Shown piece after piece: positions 1 through 6,109 of a stretch of 8,122 bases of DNA (its first letter is position 1; every line of letters begins with the position of its first letter). The DNA is taken from NCBI GenBank assembly GCA_029856635.1, contig JAHKLH010000069.1, forward strand, positions 1 through 8,122. Direction: 5' to 3'. The translations under genes and the position numbers were made by a program. Origin of the DNA: Candidatus Njordarchaeota archaeon (lineage in GTDB: Archaea; Asgardarchaeota; Njordarchaeia; Njordarchaeales; JAHKLH01). Under the pieces are notes generated by a model. It was not told the DNA's origin, did not search any database, and worked only from the letters and a program-made list of their open reading frames with translations.

Positions 1-25
1 GAAAAAGAGATATTCTTATTATATT
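1..25 (-). terminator. Possible T-rich terminator after atpI
   Basis: Read on the minus strand, the bases just after the atpI stop are AT-rich and end in a CTCTTTTTC run. Archaeal transcription often ends at such oligo-T stretches without a hairpin. No stem is visible and the window ends here, so this is only a weak call. Confidence 0.25.
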
Positions 26-1627
26 TTAAATTTCTATTGAGATCGGTCTAAATACTTTACCAACTCCATGATAGAACTTAGTAAAGAACTCATATAGTAC
101 TAATCTCGTGCTCTGAATTGCTACTACTAGTAATTCAATAGTTAATGCTATAAAATTAAGCAATACTGCCATAAGACCTTTAATCCAAAGGGGAACTGTT
201 GCAACTAATATTTTAGTAACTGTTACTGCAAGCATCAAGTGAACTAACGCGAAGCCAGCTAATCTAATGTACGAGAATGTATTCGCAATAAATGCTAGAG
301 CTGCCTCAATTAATTCTCCAAAAGCATCAGAAAATGACAACCCTTTCTCCAATTTTGGCAGTATCATAATCATAATAATAGACAAAGCTAGCATTCCAAT
401 TGAGAGATTAAGGAACCATGGTGCTTCACGTATATTTCTTGGAATTAATGCTCCAAGGAACTTCGCACCGAAGAATATTAATCCTAAGAACAATAATATT
501 CCTGCAATTCCTCGAACACCAAATACTGCTTCTAAGTATTCTTTTCGCTTGATATTAATAAACATTCCGAGAATAAGTCCAACCAGGATTTGAAACATTC
601 CAAATAAGATAGCAATTTTTAGTAACTGTAGGATGTATTCTGGTTCTTCAACCCAACCCTCATGAAGTCCCGGAAGAAGCGGTTTAACTTCAACCATAAA
701 TATTTCTCCTAGTAATAGTCCCGAAATTGATGCAATAATTCCACCCCATACTAGTAATATACCAACTTTCTTTCCAGAAAATCCAAAGAATTCCTTCTTT
801 TTCATTATAAATAGACCCATCAAGATTAATATTATTCCTTGACCAAAATCTGGAAACATTAGACCAAACATTAGAATCCAAAAGAACCAAACTATTGGCG
901 TTGGATCTATTTCATAAGCTGCAGGTGTTCCCATTTGGCGTGTAATTGATGCAAATGGTGATAATGCTTGTGGTGCGACCATACGAGTAGGTGCTTCCTC
1001 TAGATATTCTGCCTTTTTCTCATACTCTACTGAAATATTAACTTTATGCCTTTTCTCAATTGTGCTCAAAACACTATTTAACTCAGATATTTTATCTTCA
1101 AGAACCCATCCCTCGAGAAAAGTATATTTAGCGTTTTCCCTCCTTGCATATTGCTTCATATCCGCTATCTTAATTAATGCGTCCAATGCAGTATTTATCT
1201 TGCATGCGATCGGATAGAATTCTTTCGCCAACTCTTCTCTCTTCTTGAAAATATCTGCTGTCAAACGAGATAATTCTTCAATTTTACTGTAGTCAATTTC
1301 AGCGGCAACTTTTACAAGAGATTCGTCTATCTTCTTACGAAACTTTTCGAGATCCTCTTCGATCTTAGAAACGTCAAGATAAGCAATTATCTCATCCAAA
1401 CTCGCTTTTTTTAAGCGCCTTATAAAGAGTTCATCACACAATTCTTTTAATCTATTTTTAAGCTCATAATATTTTTCTTTCTCTTTTTTAACATTAATCT
1501 CCTTTAGTTGCTCCTCAGGAACAGTTAGTTGAACCAGTTTTTTCCTAGCTAATTCAAAAATTATGAAATTTTCTACGTCTGTCGGAGCCTTTAGCCTGAA
1601 TTTAATTGCTGTCCTGATTGTCATCAT
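26..1627 (-). CDS. atpI: A-type ATP synthase subunit I (membrane stator, a-subunit homologue)
   Basis: This is the stator membrane subunit that forms the two ion half-channels against the c-ring (533 aa). Residues 1 to about 235 are cytoplasmic and rich in charged coiled-coil segments, with the family motif LEGWV at 171-175. Residues about 211-245 hold the conserved APTRM...DPTP linker. About seven or eight membrane helices follow, including FPDFGQG (258-264). The two arginines expected in the channel are present: R455 in SYIRLAGFALVH and R508 in STRLVLYEFF, followed by the conserved end KFYHGVGKVFRP. The start has two consecutive ATGs; AGGGA lies 3-7 nt upstream of the first. Family members that I know are usually about 620-700 aa, so this one is short, and the missing length is in the cytoplasmic part. 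I see no frameshift. It is transcribed divergently from atpK. Confidence 0.95.
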   Translation of the reverse strand: MMTIRTAIKFRLKAPTDVENFIIFELARKKLVQLTVPEEQLKEINVKKEKEKYYELKNRLKELCDELFIRRLKKASLDEIIAYLDVSKIEEDLEKFRKKIDESLVKVAAEIDYSKIEELSRLTADIFKKREELAKEFYPIACKINTALDALIKIADMKQYARRENAKYTFLEGWVLEDKISELNSVLSTIEKRHKVNISVEYEKKAEYLEEAPTRMVAPQALSPFASITRQMGTPAAYEIDPTPIVWFFWILMFGLMFPDFGQGIILILMGLFIMKKKEFFGFSGKKVGILLVWGGIIASISGLLLGEIFMVEVKPLLPGLHEGWVEEPEYILQLLKIAILFGMFQILVGLILGMFINIKRKEYLEAVFGVRGIAGILLFLGLIFFGAKFLGALIPRNIREAPWFLNLSIGMLALSIIMIMILPKLEKGLSFSDAFGELIEAALAFIANTFSYIRLAGFALVHLMLAVTVTKILVATVPLWIKGLMAVLLNFIALTIELLVVAIQSTRLVLYEFFTKFYHGVGKVFRPISIEI

Positions 1628-1650
1628 ATTTCCCTTGCGACCATACCAAA

Positions 1651-1693
1651 AATATAAAATTATACTTTATGTAAATGACTATACAGTTTATAC
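1651..1693 (-). promoter_or_regulatory. Candidate atpI promoter region (minus strand)
   Basis: On the minus strand this stretch holds several TATA-like boxes: GTATAAAC at 1686-1693, TATAATTT near 1657-1664, and TTTATATT at 1651-1658. The first would give a leader of roughly 35 nt and the last an almost leaderless transcript. The sequence does not decide between them. Confidence 0.35.
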
Positions 1694-1833
1694 ATATACT
1701 TCCTGTTTTTATAACAACTTAGCAACAGAATAAGATATATTCAATAAAAATTAAATTTCTAATGTTTATTATACTTCTCATAAAATCACGCAAAATATCT
1801 ACTTTTCTGAATAATTATTAACACTCTTGATGA

Positions 1834-1841
1834 TTTATATA
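1834..1841 (+). promoter_or_regulatory. TATA-like box of the atpK operon
   Basis: TTTATATA lies about 60 nt upstream of the atpK ATG. Archaeal spacing of about 26 nt from the box centre would place the transcript start near 1864, leaving a leader of roughly 33 nt that includes the ribosome binding site at 1887. Confidence 0.5.
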
Positions 1842-1886
1842 CCATACATAAAAATTAAGGAATATTTTTTTAGCATTACGATGTAA

Positions 1887-1891
1887 GGTGA
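1887..1891 (+). promoter_or_regulatory. Ribosome binding site deciding the atpK start
   Basis: GGTGA is complementary to the archaeal 16S rRNA 3' end, and the GGTG ends 6 nt before ATG at 1897. The same GGTG-N6/7-ATG spacing recurs at atpD, nuoM and nuoL. It favours ATG 1897 over the in-frame GTG at 1888, which lies inside this site. Confidence 0.65.
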
Positions 1892-1896
1892 CATTC

Positions 1897-2211
1897 ATGA
1901 AAAGATTGCGATATTTATTCATGCTCAGTTCAATTGCCTTTCTACTGATGTTTGTCATGCCGATCTTTGCTCAAGAAGAAGGCACAACAGAGACTACAGC
2001 ACAGGTTGCTAAGTTTTATTCAATGGCCTTAGCAGTAATTGGAAGTTCAGCCGCCGGAGGATACGCCGTTGCTAAGGTAGGAACTGCTGCGTGTGCTGCT
2101 GCAGCAGAAAGACCAGAGCTTGCTGGACGATTCTTGATTTATTTGGGACTTGCAGAGGGAGTCTGTATTTATGGCGTTCTGGTTGCCCTGATTATCTGGA
2201 TTACTGTATAG
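1897..2211 (+). CDS. atpK: A-type ATP synthase subunit K (c-ring proteolipid)
   Basis: This is the rotor-ring subunit that carries ions through the membrane (104 aa from ATG 1897). Residues 1-25 form a positively charged, hydrophobic signal-like segment ending IFA before QEEG, so it may be cleaved. The two-helix hairpin follows: helix 1 at about 38-70, rich in Gly and Ala, a polar loop ERPE at 71-74, and helix 2 at about 78-103 with the ion-carrying glutamate E87 in LAEGVCIYG. It is a single-hairpin form, not a duplicated one. The proline and the Ser/Thr/Gln residues often seen around the glutamate in sodium-type rings are absent, so proton use seems more likely (inference). Lysine K60 sits in helix 1 at about the same depth as E87, which is odd. 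First gene of the plus-strand operon; the next gene begins about 35-65 bp downstream. Confidence 0.95.
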   Translation: MKRLRYLFMLSSIAFLLMFVMPIFAQEEGTTETTAQVAKFYSMALAVIGSSAAGGYAVAKVGTAACAAAAERPELAGRFLIYLGLAEGVCIYGVLVALIIWITV

Positions 2212-2277
2212 TTTATTTCATGGTTTCATTTTGGTTAATAAATAATGTTAAGTGGTTTAAATGAAAATGGGGCTTAT

Positions 2278-2514
2278 ATGAGAGTGAGTATGAAAAGAGT
2301 AATATTATACTACATTACAATACTTATAGCAGTTCAGATACTCATTATACTACTTTTAATCTTCTCCATTTCTTATGTGCCGTTTATTAAAGAAAACAAA
2401 ATTTTATCTGTGATTCTTGTTGTTATAACTGCGATTTTCCTTGGAATTATTTGGCCAATAATACTTGGAAAAAAAGTTGCCAAATTGAAACTAGGTTCAT
2501 TTAAAAATGAATGA
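2278..2514 (+). CDS. Unrecognised small two-helix membrane protein in the ATP synthase operon
   Basis: I do not recognise the family. From ATG 2278 it has 78 residues: a basic N-terminus (MRVSMKRV), a first membrane helix at about 8-31, a short polar turn (PFIKENK), a second helix at about 42-63 and a basic tail (GKKVAKLKLG). This predicts a hairpin with both ends in the cytoplasm. GGGG lies 5 nt before ATG 2278. An in-frame ATG at 2245 would add 11 residues with no hydrophobic character and only a weak GGTT upstream; ATG 2290 is also possible. It lies between the ring gene and the stalk gene atpD, whose ribosome site starts 6 nt after its stop. By size, topology and position it resembles ring-assembly factors such as bacterial AtpI/UncI or eukaryotic Vma21, but that is analogy only; I see no diagnostic motif. 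Confidence 0.75.
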   Translation: MRVSMKRVILYYITILIAVQILIILLLIFSISYVPFIKENKILSVILVVITAIFLGIIWPIILGKKVAKLKLGSFKNE

Positions 2515-2519
2515 ATTTT

Positions 2520-2525
2520 GGTGAT
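2520..2525 (+). promoter_or_regulatory. Ribosome binding site of atpD
   Basis: GGTGAT is a strong match to the archaeal Shine-Dalgarno sequence and lies 5 nt before ATG 2531. It favours this ATG over the in-frame ATG 2537, although both give the conserved VVPTK start. Confidence 0.6.
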
Positions 2526-2530
2526 TATTA

Positions 2531-3148
2531 ATGCATATGCGGGTTGTCCCAACGAAGGGGTTTCTTTTGGAGTTCAAGAAGAGATTATCATTAATTCAGA
2601 CTGCTCATAGATTACTTGAGAAAAAAAGAGATGAATTAGTTAAGAATTTGAAACAGAGAATTAATGAGTTAAGCAAAATCAGAGCTGAAGTTCTGAATTT
2701 ATTTAAAACAGCATTCATTCGTTTCTTGAGAGTTTATAGTCTCGTTGGAAGAGAAACAATTAGTCATGCAACTGCAATAACTCGTGGTAAATTAAAGGTT
2801 AGAATTTTACCTCGTATTATCATGGGTGTTCCTACACCTACCTTGAAAATAGAGGAAAAACCAAAATCTGGTCTAGTAATGCCCCCACTCGTGAGAGAAA
2901 TTGCCGATGAACTCTATAAAATACTTGACGCAATGTTCAAACTCATCATATTTGAGGTAAGCGTTGAATATATTACTAACGATCTCAAGAGAACAAATAG
3001 AATTGTAAACGTATTAGAAAAAGTTCTAATACCTAGAATGAAAGAACAACTACGGAAGTTAAGCGAAATTGTAGAAGAACTTGAGGTTGAGGAGTTTATT
3101 CGTACTAAAATCGTGAGAGATATCATTGCTAGGAGGCGAGGAGAATGA
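2531..3148 (+). CDS. atpD: A-type ATP synthase subunit D (central rotor shaft)
   Basis: Subunit D is the coiled-coil axle that turns inside the A3B3 head and drives the catalytic sites (205 aa, normal for the family). The N-terminal helix carries the family signature PTKGFLLEFKKRL followed by LLEKKRDELVK (residues about 7-37). The middle segment 75-115 is less helical. The C-terminal helix carries RTNRIVNVLEKVLIPR, which matches the conserved R-R-VNALE-IPR motif, followed by a long Glu- and Lys-rich heptad stretch to the end. It is preceded by the small membrane protein gene and overlaps atpC by the 4 nt ATGA, so translation is probably coupled. In the finished enzyme, D stands on the C subunit, and the overlap makes the two partners together. 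Subunit F, the usual third stalk partner, is not in the window. Confidence 0.95.
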   Translation: MHMRVVPTKGFLLEFKKRLSLIQTAHRLLEKKRDELVKNLKQRINELSKIRAEVLNLFKTAFIRFLRVYSLVGRETISHATAITRGKLKVRILPRIIMGVPTPTLKIEEKPKSGLVMPPLVREIADELYKILDAMFKLIIFEVSVEYITNDLKRTNRIVNVLEKVLIPRMKEQLRKLSEIVEELEVEEFIRTKIVRDIIARRRGE

Positions 3149-4155
3149 GCGATTATGTTGTTGTCAGGTGTCATGGACTTAAAAGATATTTGCTTTCAAA
3201 GGAGAAAATACTTGAACTTGCATCGTCACAAAGCTTATTGGAATTCGTGGATAAGCTTACTAATACTTTTTACGCAGAAAAAATCAGAGGAATACCTTTA
3301 GTTCCAGAAGCCTTTCAAAGAGTATTTGCTAATGAGTTTTATAAGAGGGTTGATTTCTTGTATGGAATTTCTCCGCCAAACTTGGCCGAATTTCTAAAGA
3401 ATTACATGCGAAAATTTGAAATTGAGTTAATATTATCCAGTTTAATAGAAAAGTTGCATGGCACTTACACAATCATGGAACAAATTCCAACTCTTGATGT
3501 CTTTGACTTAAACCTAAATGAAATATTTACTCAAAAAACCTTCGAGGAAGCATTTGAAATACTTATCAAACATCCCCCATTTAATGAAATATCTGCAACG
3601 AATAGGGAATTAATCTTGAAGAATAAATCAATGCTTCTTCTTGAAAGTGAGCTTAAAAGGATCTATTATACAAAGTTGTTAGAAAGTATTAAAAAATTGC
3701 CAAAAGCATCACAAGCAATTATTATGGAAGTTACTGGGATTGAGCTAGATATAACAAATGTCATGATTGCTCTTTCAAATTATCTTTATGGGTATCCCCC
3801 AGATACTATTGAAAAATCACTAATACCCATTTCTTACAAAATACCTATTGAAACACTAAGAAAATTAATGACAACAAAAGATCGCGAAACAATTAGAACT
3901 TATCTCTTTCAGTACCGCGACATAATCAATATACTACTAGAAAAAGGAGAAACCGCTGCATACATCTATACTCAACGATTAATTCGTAAAAAGCTTGAGA
4001 AAATAAGAATAGAATTTGCGATGAACGTAGCTTTTGTATTCTATTATGTGAAGATGGCGGAGTTTGAATACAGAGATCTGACATCTTGCGTGTTTGGTAT
4101 ATATCATCACATGCCATTTGATAAACTTAAGGAAAATCTAATTCTTGTCGAGTAG
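3145..4155 (+). CDS. atpC: A-type ATP synthase subunit C (ring-to-shaft connector, d-subunit homologue)
   Basis: Subunit C is a soluble funnel-shaped protein that sits on the K ring and passes its rotation to the D shaft (336 aa; relatives are usually about 330-390). The whole protein is predicted to be alpha-helical. The start YVVVRCHGLKRYLLSKEKILELA resembles the family N-terminus, as do the SLLEFVDKLTNTFYAEKI segment and the internal threefold pattern of helical bundles with F/Y-K-R and NLAEFLKNYMRKFEIELI (about 79-97), the place of the usual NLK motif. The start ATG overlaps the atpD stop and AGGAGG at 3131-3136 lies 8 nt upstream, the strongest ribosome site in the window. It is the last gene of the operon. 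Sequence conservation in this family is low, so the call rests on the motif resemblance plus context. Confidence 0.88.
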   Translation: MSDYVVVRCHGLKRYLLSKEKILELASSQSLLEFVDKLTNTFYAEKIRGIPLVPEAFQRVFANEFYKRVDFLYGISPPNLAEFLKNYMRKFEIELILSSLIEKLHGTYTIMEQIPTLDVFDLNLNEIFTQKTFEEAFEILIKHPPFNEISATNRELILKNKSMLLLESELKRIYYTKLLESIKKLPKASQAIIMEVTGIELDITNVMIALSNYLYGYPPDTIEKSLIPISYKIPIETLRKLMTTKDRETIRTYLFQYRDIINILLEKGETAAYIYTQRLIRKKLEKIRIEFAMNVAFVFYYVKMAEFEYRDLTSCVFGIYHHMPFDKLKENLILVE

Positions 4156-4257
4156 TAAATTAGTATTTATTTCTAACTAGATGCCTCTAACCTTATCTAT
4201 TCTAAAAACATTTGATAATTCTCTAATTTTATTTAGGTGTCTTCATTCCCGCTGTTT

Positions 4258-4277
4258 TCAGAACTCTCTTGTTCTGA
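4258..4277 (+). terminator. Hairpin between atpC and nuoM, possible terminator
   Basis: TCAGAAC and GTTCTGA form a perfect 7 bp stem around a 6 nt loop, followed by a T-rich stretch (GTTTTATTTC). It lies about 100 nt after the atpC stop and about 30 nt before the TATA-like box of nuoM. It could end the ATP synthase transcript or be a protein binding site; the short stem makes chance possible. The other bases between 4156 and 4358 are AT-rich with several T runs and no open reading frame I would support. Confidence 0.35.
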
Positions 4278-4305
4278 TATGTTTTATTTCTATGTTATGT
4301 AGTGG

Positions 4306-4314
4306 TTAAATAAA
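4306..4314 (+). promoter_or_regulatory. TATA-like box upstream of nuoM
   Basis: TTAAATAAA would give a transcript start near 4336 and a leader of about 23 nt that still holds the ribosome site. A second box, TTATAAAA at 4325-4332, would start the transcript inside or after that site, so the first is preferred. Confidence 0.45.
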
Positions 4315-4348
4315 TACCATACTATTATAAAAGATACTTATCATTATT

Positions 4349-4354
4349 GGTGGT
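4349..4354 (+). promoter_or_regulatory. Ribosome binding site deciding the nuoM start
   Basis: GGTGGT precedes ATG 4359, with GGTG ending 6 nt before it. This spacing matches atpK, atpD and nuoL and argues against the in-frame TTG at 4347, which overlaps the site. Confidence 0.6.
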
Positions 4355-4358
4355 ATTA

Positions 4359-5894
4359 ATGATAGATTTGCTTATGTCACATATATTGTCAGTAATGATA
4401 ATACTACCATTAATAGGCTCTATAATCACCGCATTACTCGCTTTCAAACATGAAAAAGTAGCATCAATCTTTGCAATTTTAATTTCATTAATCGAAATGC
4501 TTCTCTCAGTGATACTTATACTCAATTTTAATCCAAATACAGCGGAGTTTCAGTTTCAGGAAATTCATCCATGGTTGCCTCAAGTGGGCATTTATTATCA
4601 TGTTGGTGCTGATGGAATAAGCATTGTTATGGTATTATTATGCGGAATCGTATGTTTCATATCAGCTTGGGCTGCATACTATCAAATTGAACACAATAAA
4701 GGATTCTATTACAGTGTATTCTTGCTGTTCGAAACAGGTGTAATTGGAACATTCGTTGCTCTTAACTTCGTTATATTCTATTTATTCTGGGAGCTAGTTC
4801 TAGTTCCAATGTTCTTCCTTATCGGAGAATGGGGTCCCATACGTGAACGAGCGAGATACGCAGCAATTAAGTTCTTCATATTCACGCATGTGGGATCCGT
4901 TTTAATGTTACTAGGCTTCATCTATCTGTATGCAGTAACAGGAACATTTGAATTCATCTCAGTTACAGAATTGGGAATCGTCGGATTATCAGCAATATCC
5001 ATCGCCAAGGATGTTCAAACAATAGCAACAGCATTAATTTTCTGGGGATTCGCTGTTAAATTGCCCGTAGTTCCACTTCATACGTGGTTACCTCTTGCTC
5101 ACGGCGAAGCACCAGCACCAGTATCTGCACTGCTGGCTGGGTTACTCCTTAAGATGGGTGGTTACGGCTTTGTTAGATTAGTTTGGTTATTACCTGATGG
5201 ATTCTATGCATTAGTTTGGCCGTACTTCATTCCCTTGGCTGTATTCGCTTCTATTTATTCTGCATTCACTGCAATGATGCAACGCGATCTAAAGTATTTA
5301 GTTGCTTTCACAAGTATCTGTCACATGTCTCTAGTCTTCTTTGCTGCAGTTGCTGCTGCTTATGCACGTATGTTTCAAGAATTAAAAGACTTCGCAGCAA
5401 TGGCATTAGCGGGAGCAGTTCTCGAAATGTTTGCGCATGGTGTTGTGATATCACTCTGCTTCCTTATGTCTGGTGTGACACATCACTGGGCCGGAACTAG
5501 AGATATTTCGAAATTATCTGGTTTAGCAAGGAAAATGCCTTGGTCCGGCGTCCTATGGTTATTCGGTGCAATTAGTGCTGGTGCTTTGCCACCAACAGTA
5601 GGTTTTTCAGCAGAAATTACATTATTTGTTGGCTCAATTAATTGCCTTTGGAATCCATGGCCTTGGACTGCCCTCGTACTTCTCTCGCCAGTGATTGTTG
5701 TAGCGTACTTCATCTGGTTCATTCAACGTGCATACCTTGGAAAATTACATCCTGAACTCGAAAAAGTAAAAGAGGCACCAGTTAGTGCTCTTCTACCAGA
5801 GGCAGCACTATTGATACCAATTCTATTGTTTGGAATATTCCCAGCACTGATTTCGAACTTAATGACCGCAGCGATCTACAACATGATTGGATAA
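4359..5894 (+). CDS. nuoM: Complex I / Fpo-type antiporter-like subunit M
   Basis: This is a proton-pumping membrane subunit of NADH:quinone or F420H2-type dehydrogenases (511 aa from ATG 4359, normal length, about 14 helices). Key residues are in place: E145 in YLFWELVLVPMFFLIG, K234 in FAVKLPVVPLHTWLP, K265 in LLAGLLLKMGGYG, and E419 in GALPPTVGFSAEI at the distal half-channel. DGIS at about 85-88 and the HGVVISLCFLMSGV segment are also typical of the M branch. The order of motifs separates it from NuoL and NuoN. No other complex I gene lies upstream in the window; the neighbour is atpC, 203 bp away, with a hairpin and a separate promoter between. The sequence cannot tell whether the electron-input module is NADH, F420H2 or ferredoxin based, so the fpoM name is equally possible. 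Codon use looks like that of the neighbours. Confidence 0.95.
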   Translation: MIDLLMSHILSVMIILPLIGSIITALLAFKHEKVASIFAILISLIEMLLSVILILNFNPNTAEFQFQEIHPWLPQVGIYYHVGADGISIVMVLLCGIVCFISAWAAYYQIEHNKGFYYSVFLLFETGVIGTFVALNFVIFYLFWELVLVPMFFLIGEWGPIRERARYAAIKFFIFTHVGSVLMLLGFIYLYAVTGTFEFISVTELGIVGLSAISIAKDVQTIATALIFWGFAVKLPVVPLHTWLPLAHGEAPAPVSALLAGLLLKMGGYGFVRLVWLLPDGFYALVWPYFIPLAVFASIYSAFTAMMQRDLKYLVAFTSICHMSLVFFAAVAAAYARMFQELKDFAAMALAGAVLEMFAHGVVISLCFLMSGVTHHWAGTRDISKLSGLARKMPWSGVLWLFGAISAGALPPTVGFSAEITLFVGSINCLWNPWPWTALVLLSPVIVVAYFIWFIQRAYLGKLHPELEKVKEAPVSALLPEAALLIPILLFGIFPALISNLMTAAIYNMIG

Positions 5895-6109
5895 ATGCTT
5901 TTAAAACTGAATTCTTAGAATTGATTTTTCACAATAATAATTTTAGTTTTTAATTTGAATTAGAATTTCTAATTGTACTATCAGTCTCTTGGTGTTGGTA
6001 TTCACTAATTTGCAACAATATAATATTTTTTCTAATTAACGATAACTAAAAACCGAGCTTTGAATTAATATTTCGCTTTTCAAAAGTATTTAAATATATG
6101 GTGCGAATG
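5895..6109 (+). other. AT-rich gap between nuoM and nuoL with two small inverted repeats
   Basis: No coding region is seen here. Two short inverted repeats stand out: AATTCT/AGAATT around 5916 (5910-5922) and AATTAGA/TCTAATT with a 3 nt loop (5958-5974). T runs at 5924-5928 and 5941-5950 between them could end the nuoM transcript. TATA-like boxes at 6019-6026 and 6065-6072 could start nuoL. A gap this long inside a set of membrane-arm genes suggests separate or adjustable transcription of nuoL, which is inference. Confidence 0.4.
6100..6103 (+). promoter_or_regulatory. Ribosome binding site deciding the nuoL start
   Basis: GGTG ends 6 nt before ATG 6110, as at atpK and nuoM. The in-frame ATG at 6098 overlaps this site, and ATG 6107 would be only 3 nt away, so 6110 is the best start. 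Confidence 0.55.

Larger units (their letters stand above)
1628..1896. promoter_or_regulatory. Divergent intergenic region between atpI and atpK
   Basis: About 270 bp of strongly AT-rich DNA separate the two head-to-head starts. It contains TATA-like boxes for both directions and no convincing open reading frame or stable hairpin; the only inverted repeat I noticed is a weak CTGTT/AACAG pair near 1705-1730. It probably coordinates expression of the stator gene with the ring and stalk genes, which is inference from position. Confidence 0.5.

Noticed and set aside
267..593. Plus-strand open frame of 108 codons opposite atpI, and similar antisense or shifted frames at 690-890, 2914-3174, 3926-4117, 4325-4525, 5216-5500, 5483-5722, 6583-6807 and 7578-7766.
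   Set aside because: Each lies within a well-supported gene in another frame, lacks a ribosome site and recognisable motifs, and its composition mirrors the real gene.
1628..1896. Possible small RNA, tRNA, CRISPR array or mobile element in this or the other gaps.
   Set aside because: I find no cloverleaf, no regularly spaced repeats, no terminal inverted repeats and no transposase-like frame in any gap; the gaps are plain AT-rich DNA with promoter-like boxes.
1840..4322. ACCATAC occurs right after the TATA-like boxes of atpK (1841-1847) and nuoM (4316-4322) and also in the atpI upstream region (1640-1646), hinting at a shared operator.
   Set aside because: The same word also occurs inside coding regions (near 979 in atpI, and reversed near 6667 in nuoL), its distance to the start codons differs, and its orientation relative to atpI is opposite. 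The count is too small to claim enrichment.
4347..4358. Upstream TTG start for nuoM adding four residues, and GTG 1888 for atpK adding three.
   Set aside because: Both would overlap their own GGTG ribosome sites, which are spaced correctly for the downstream ATG codons.
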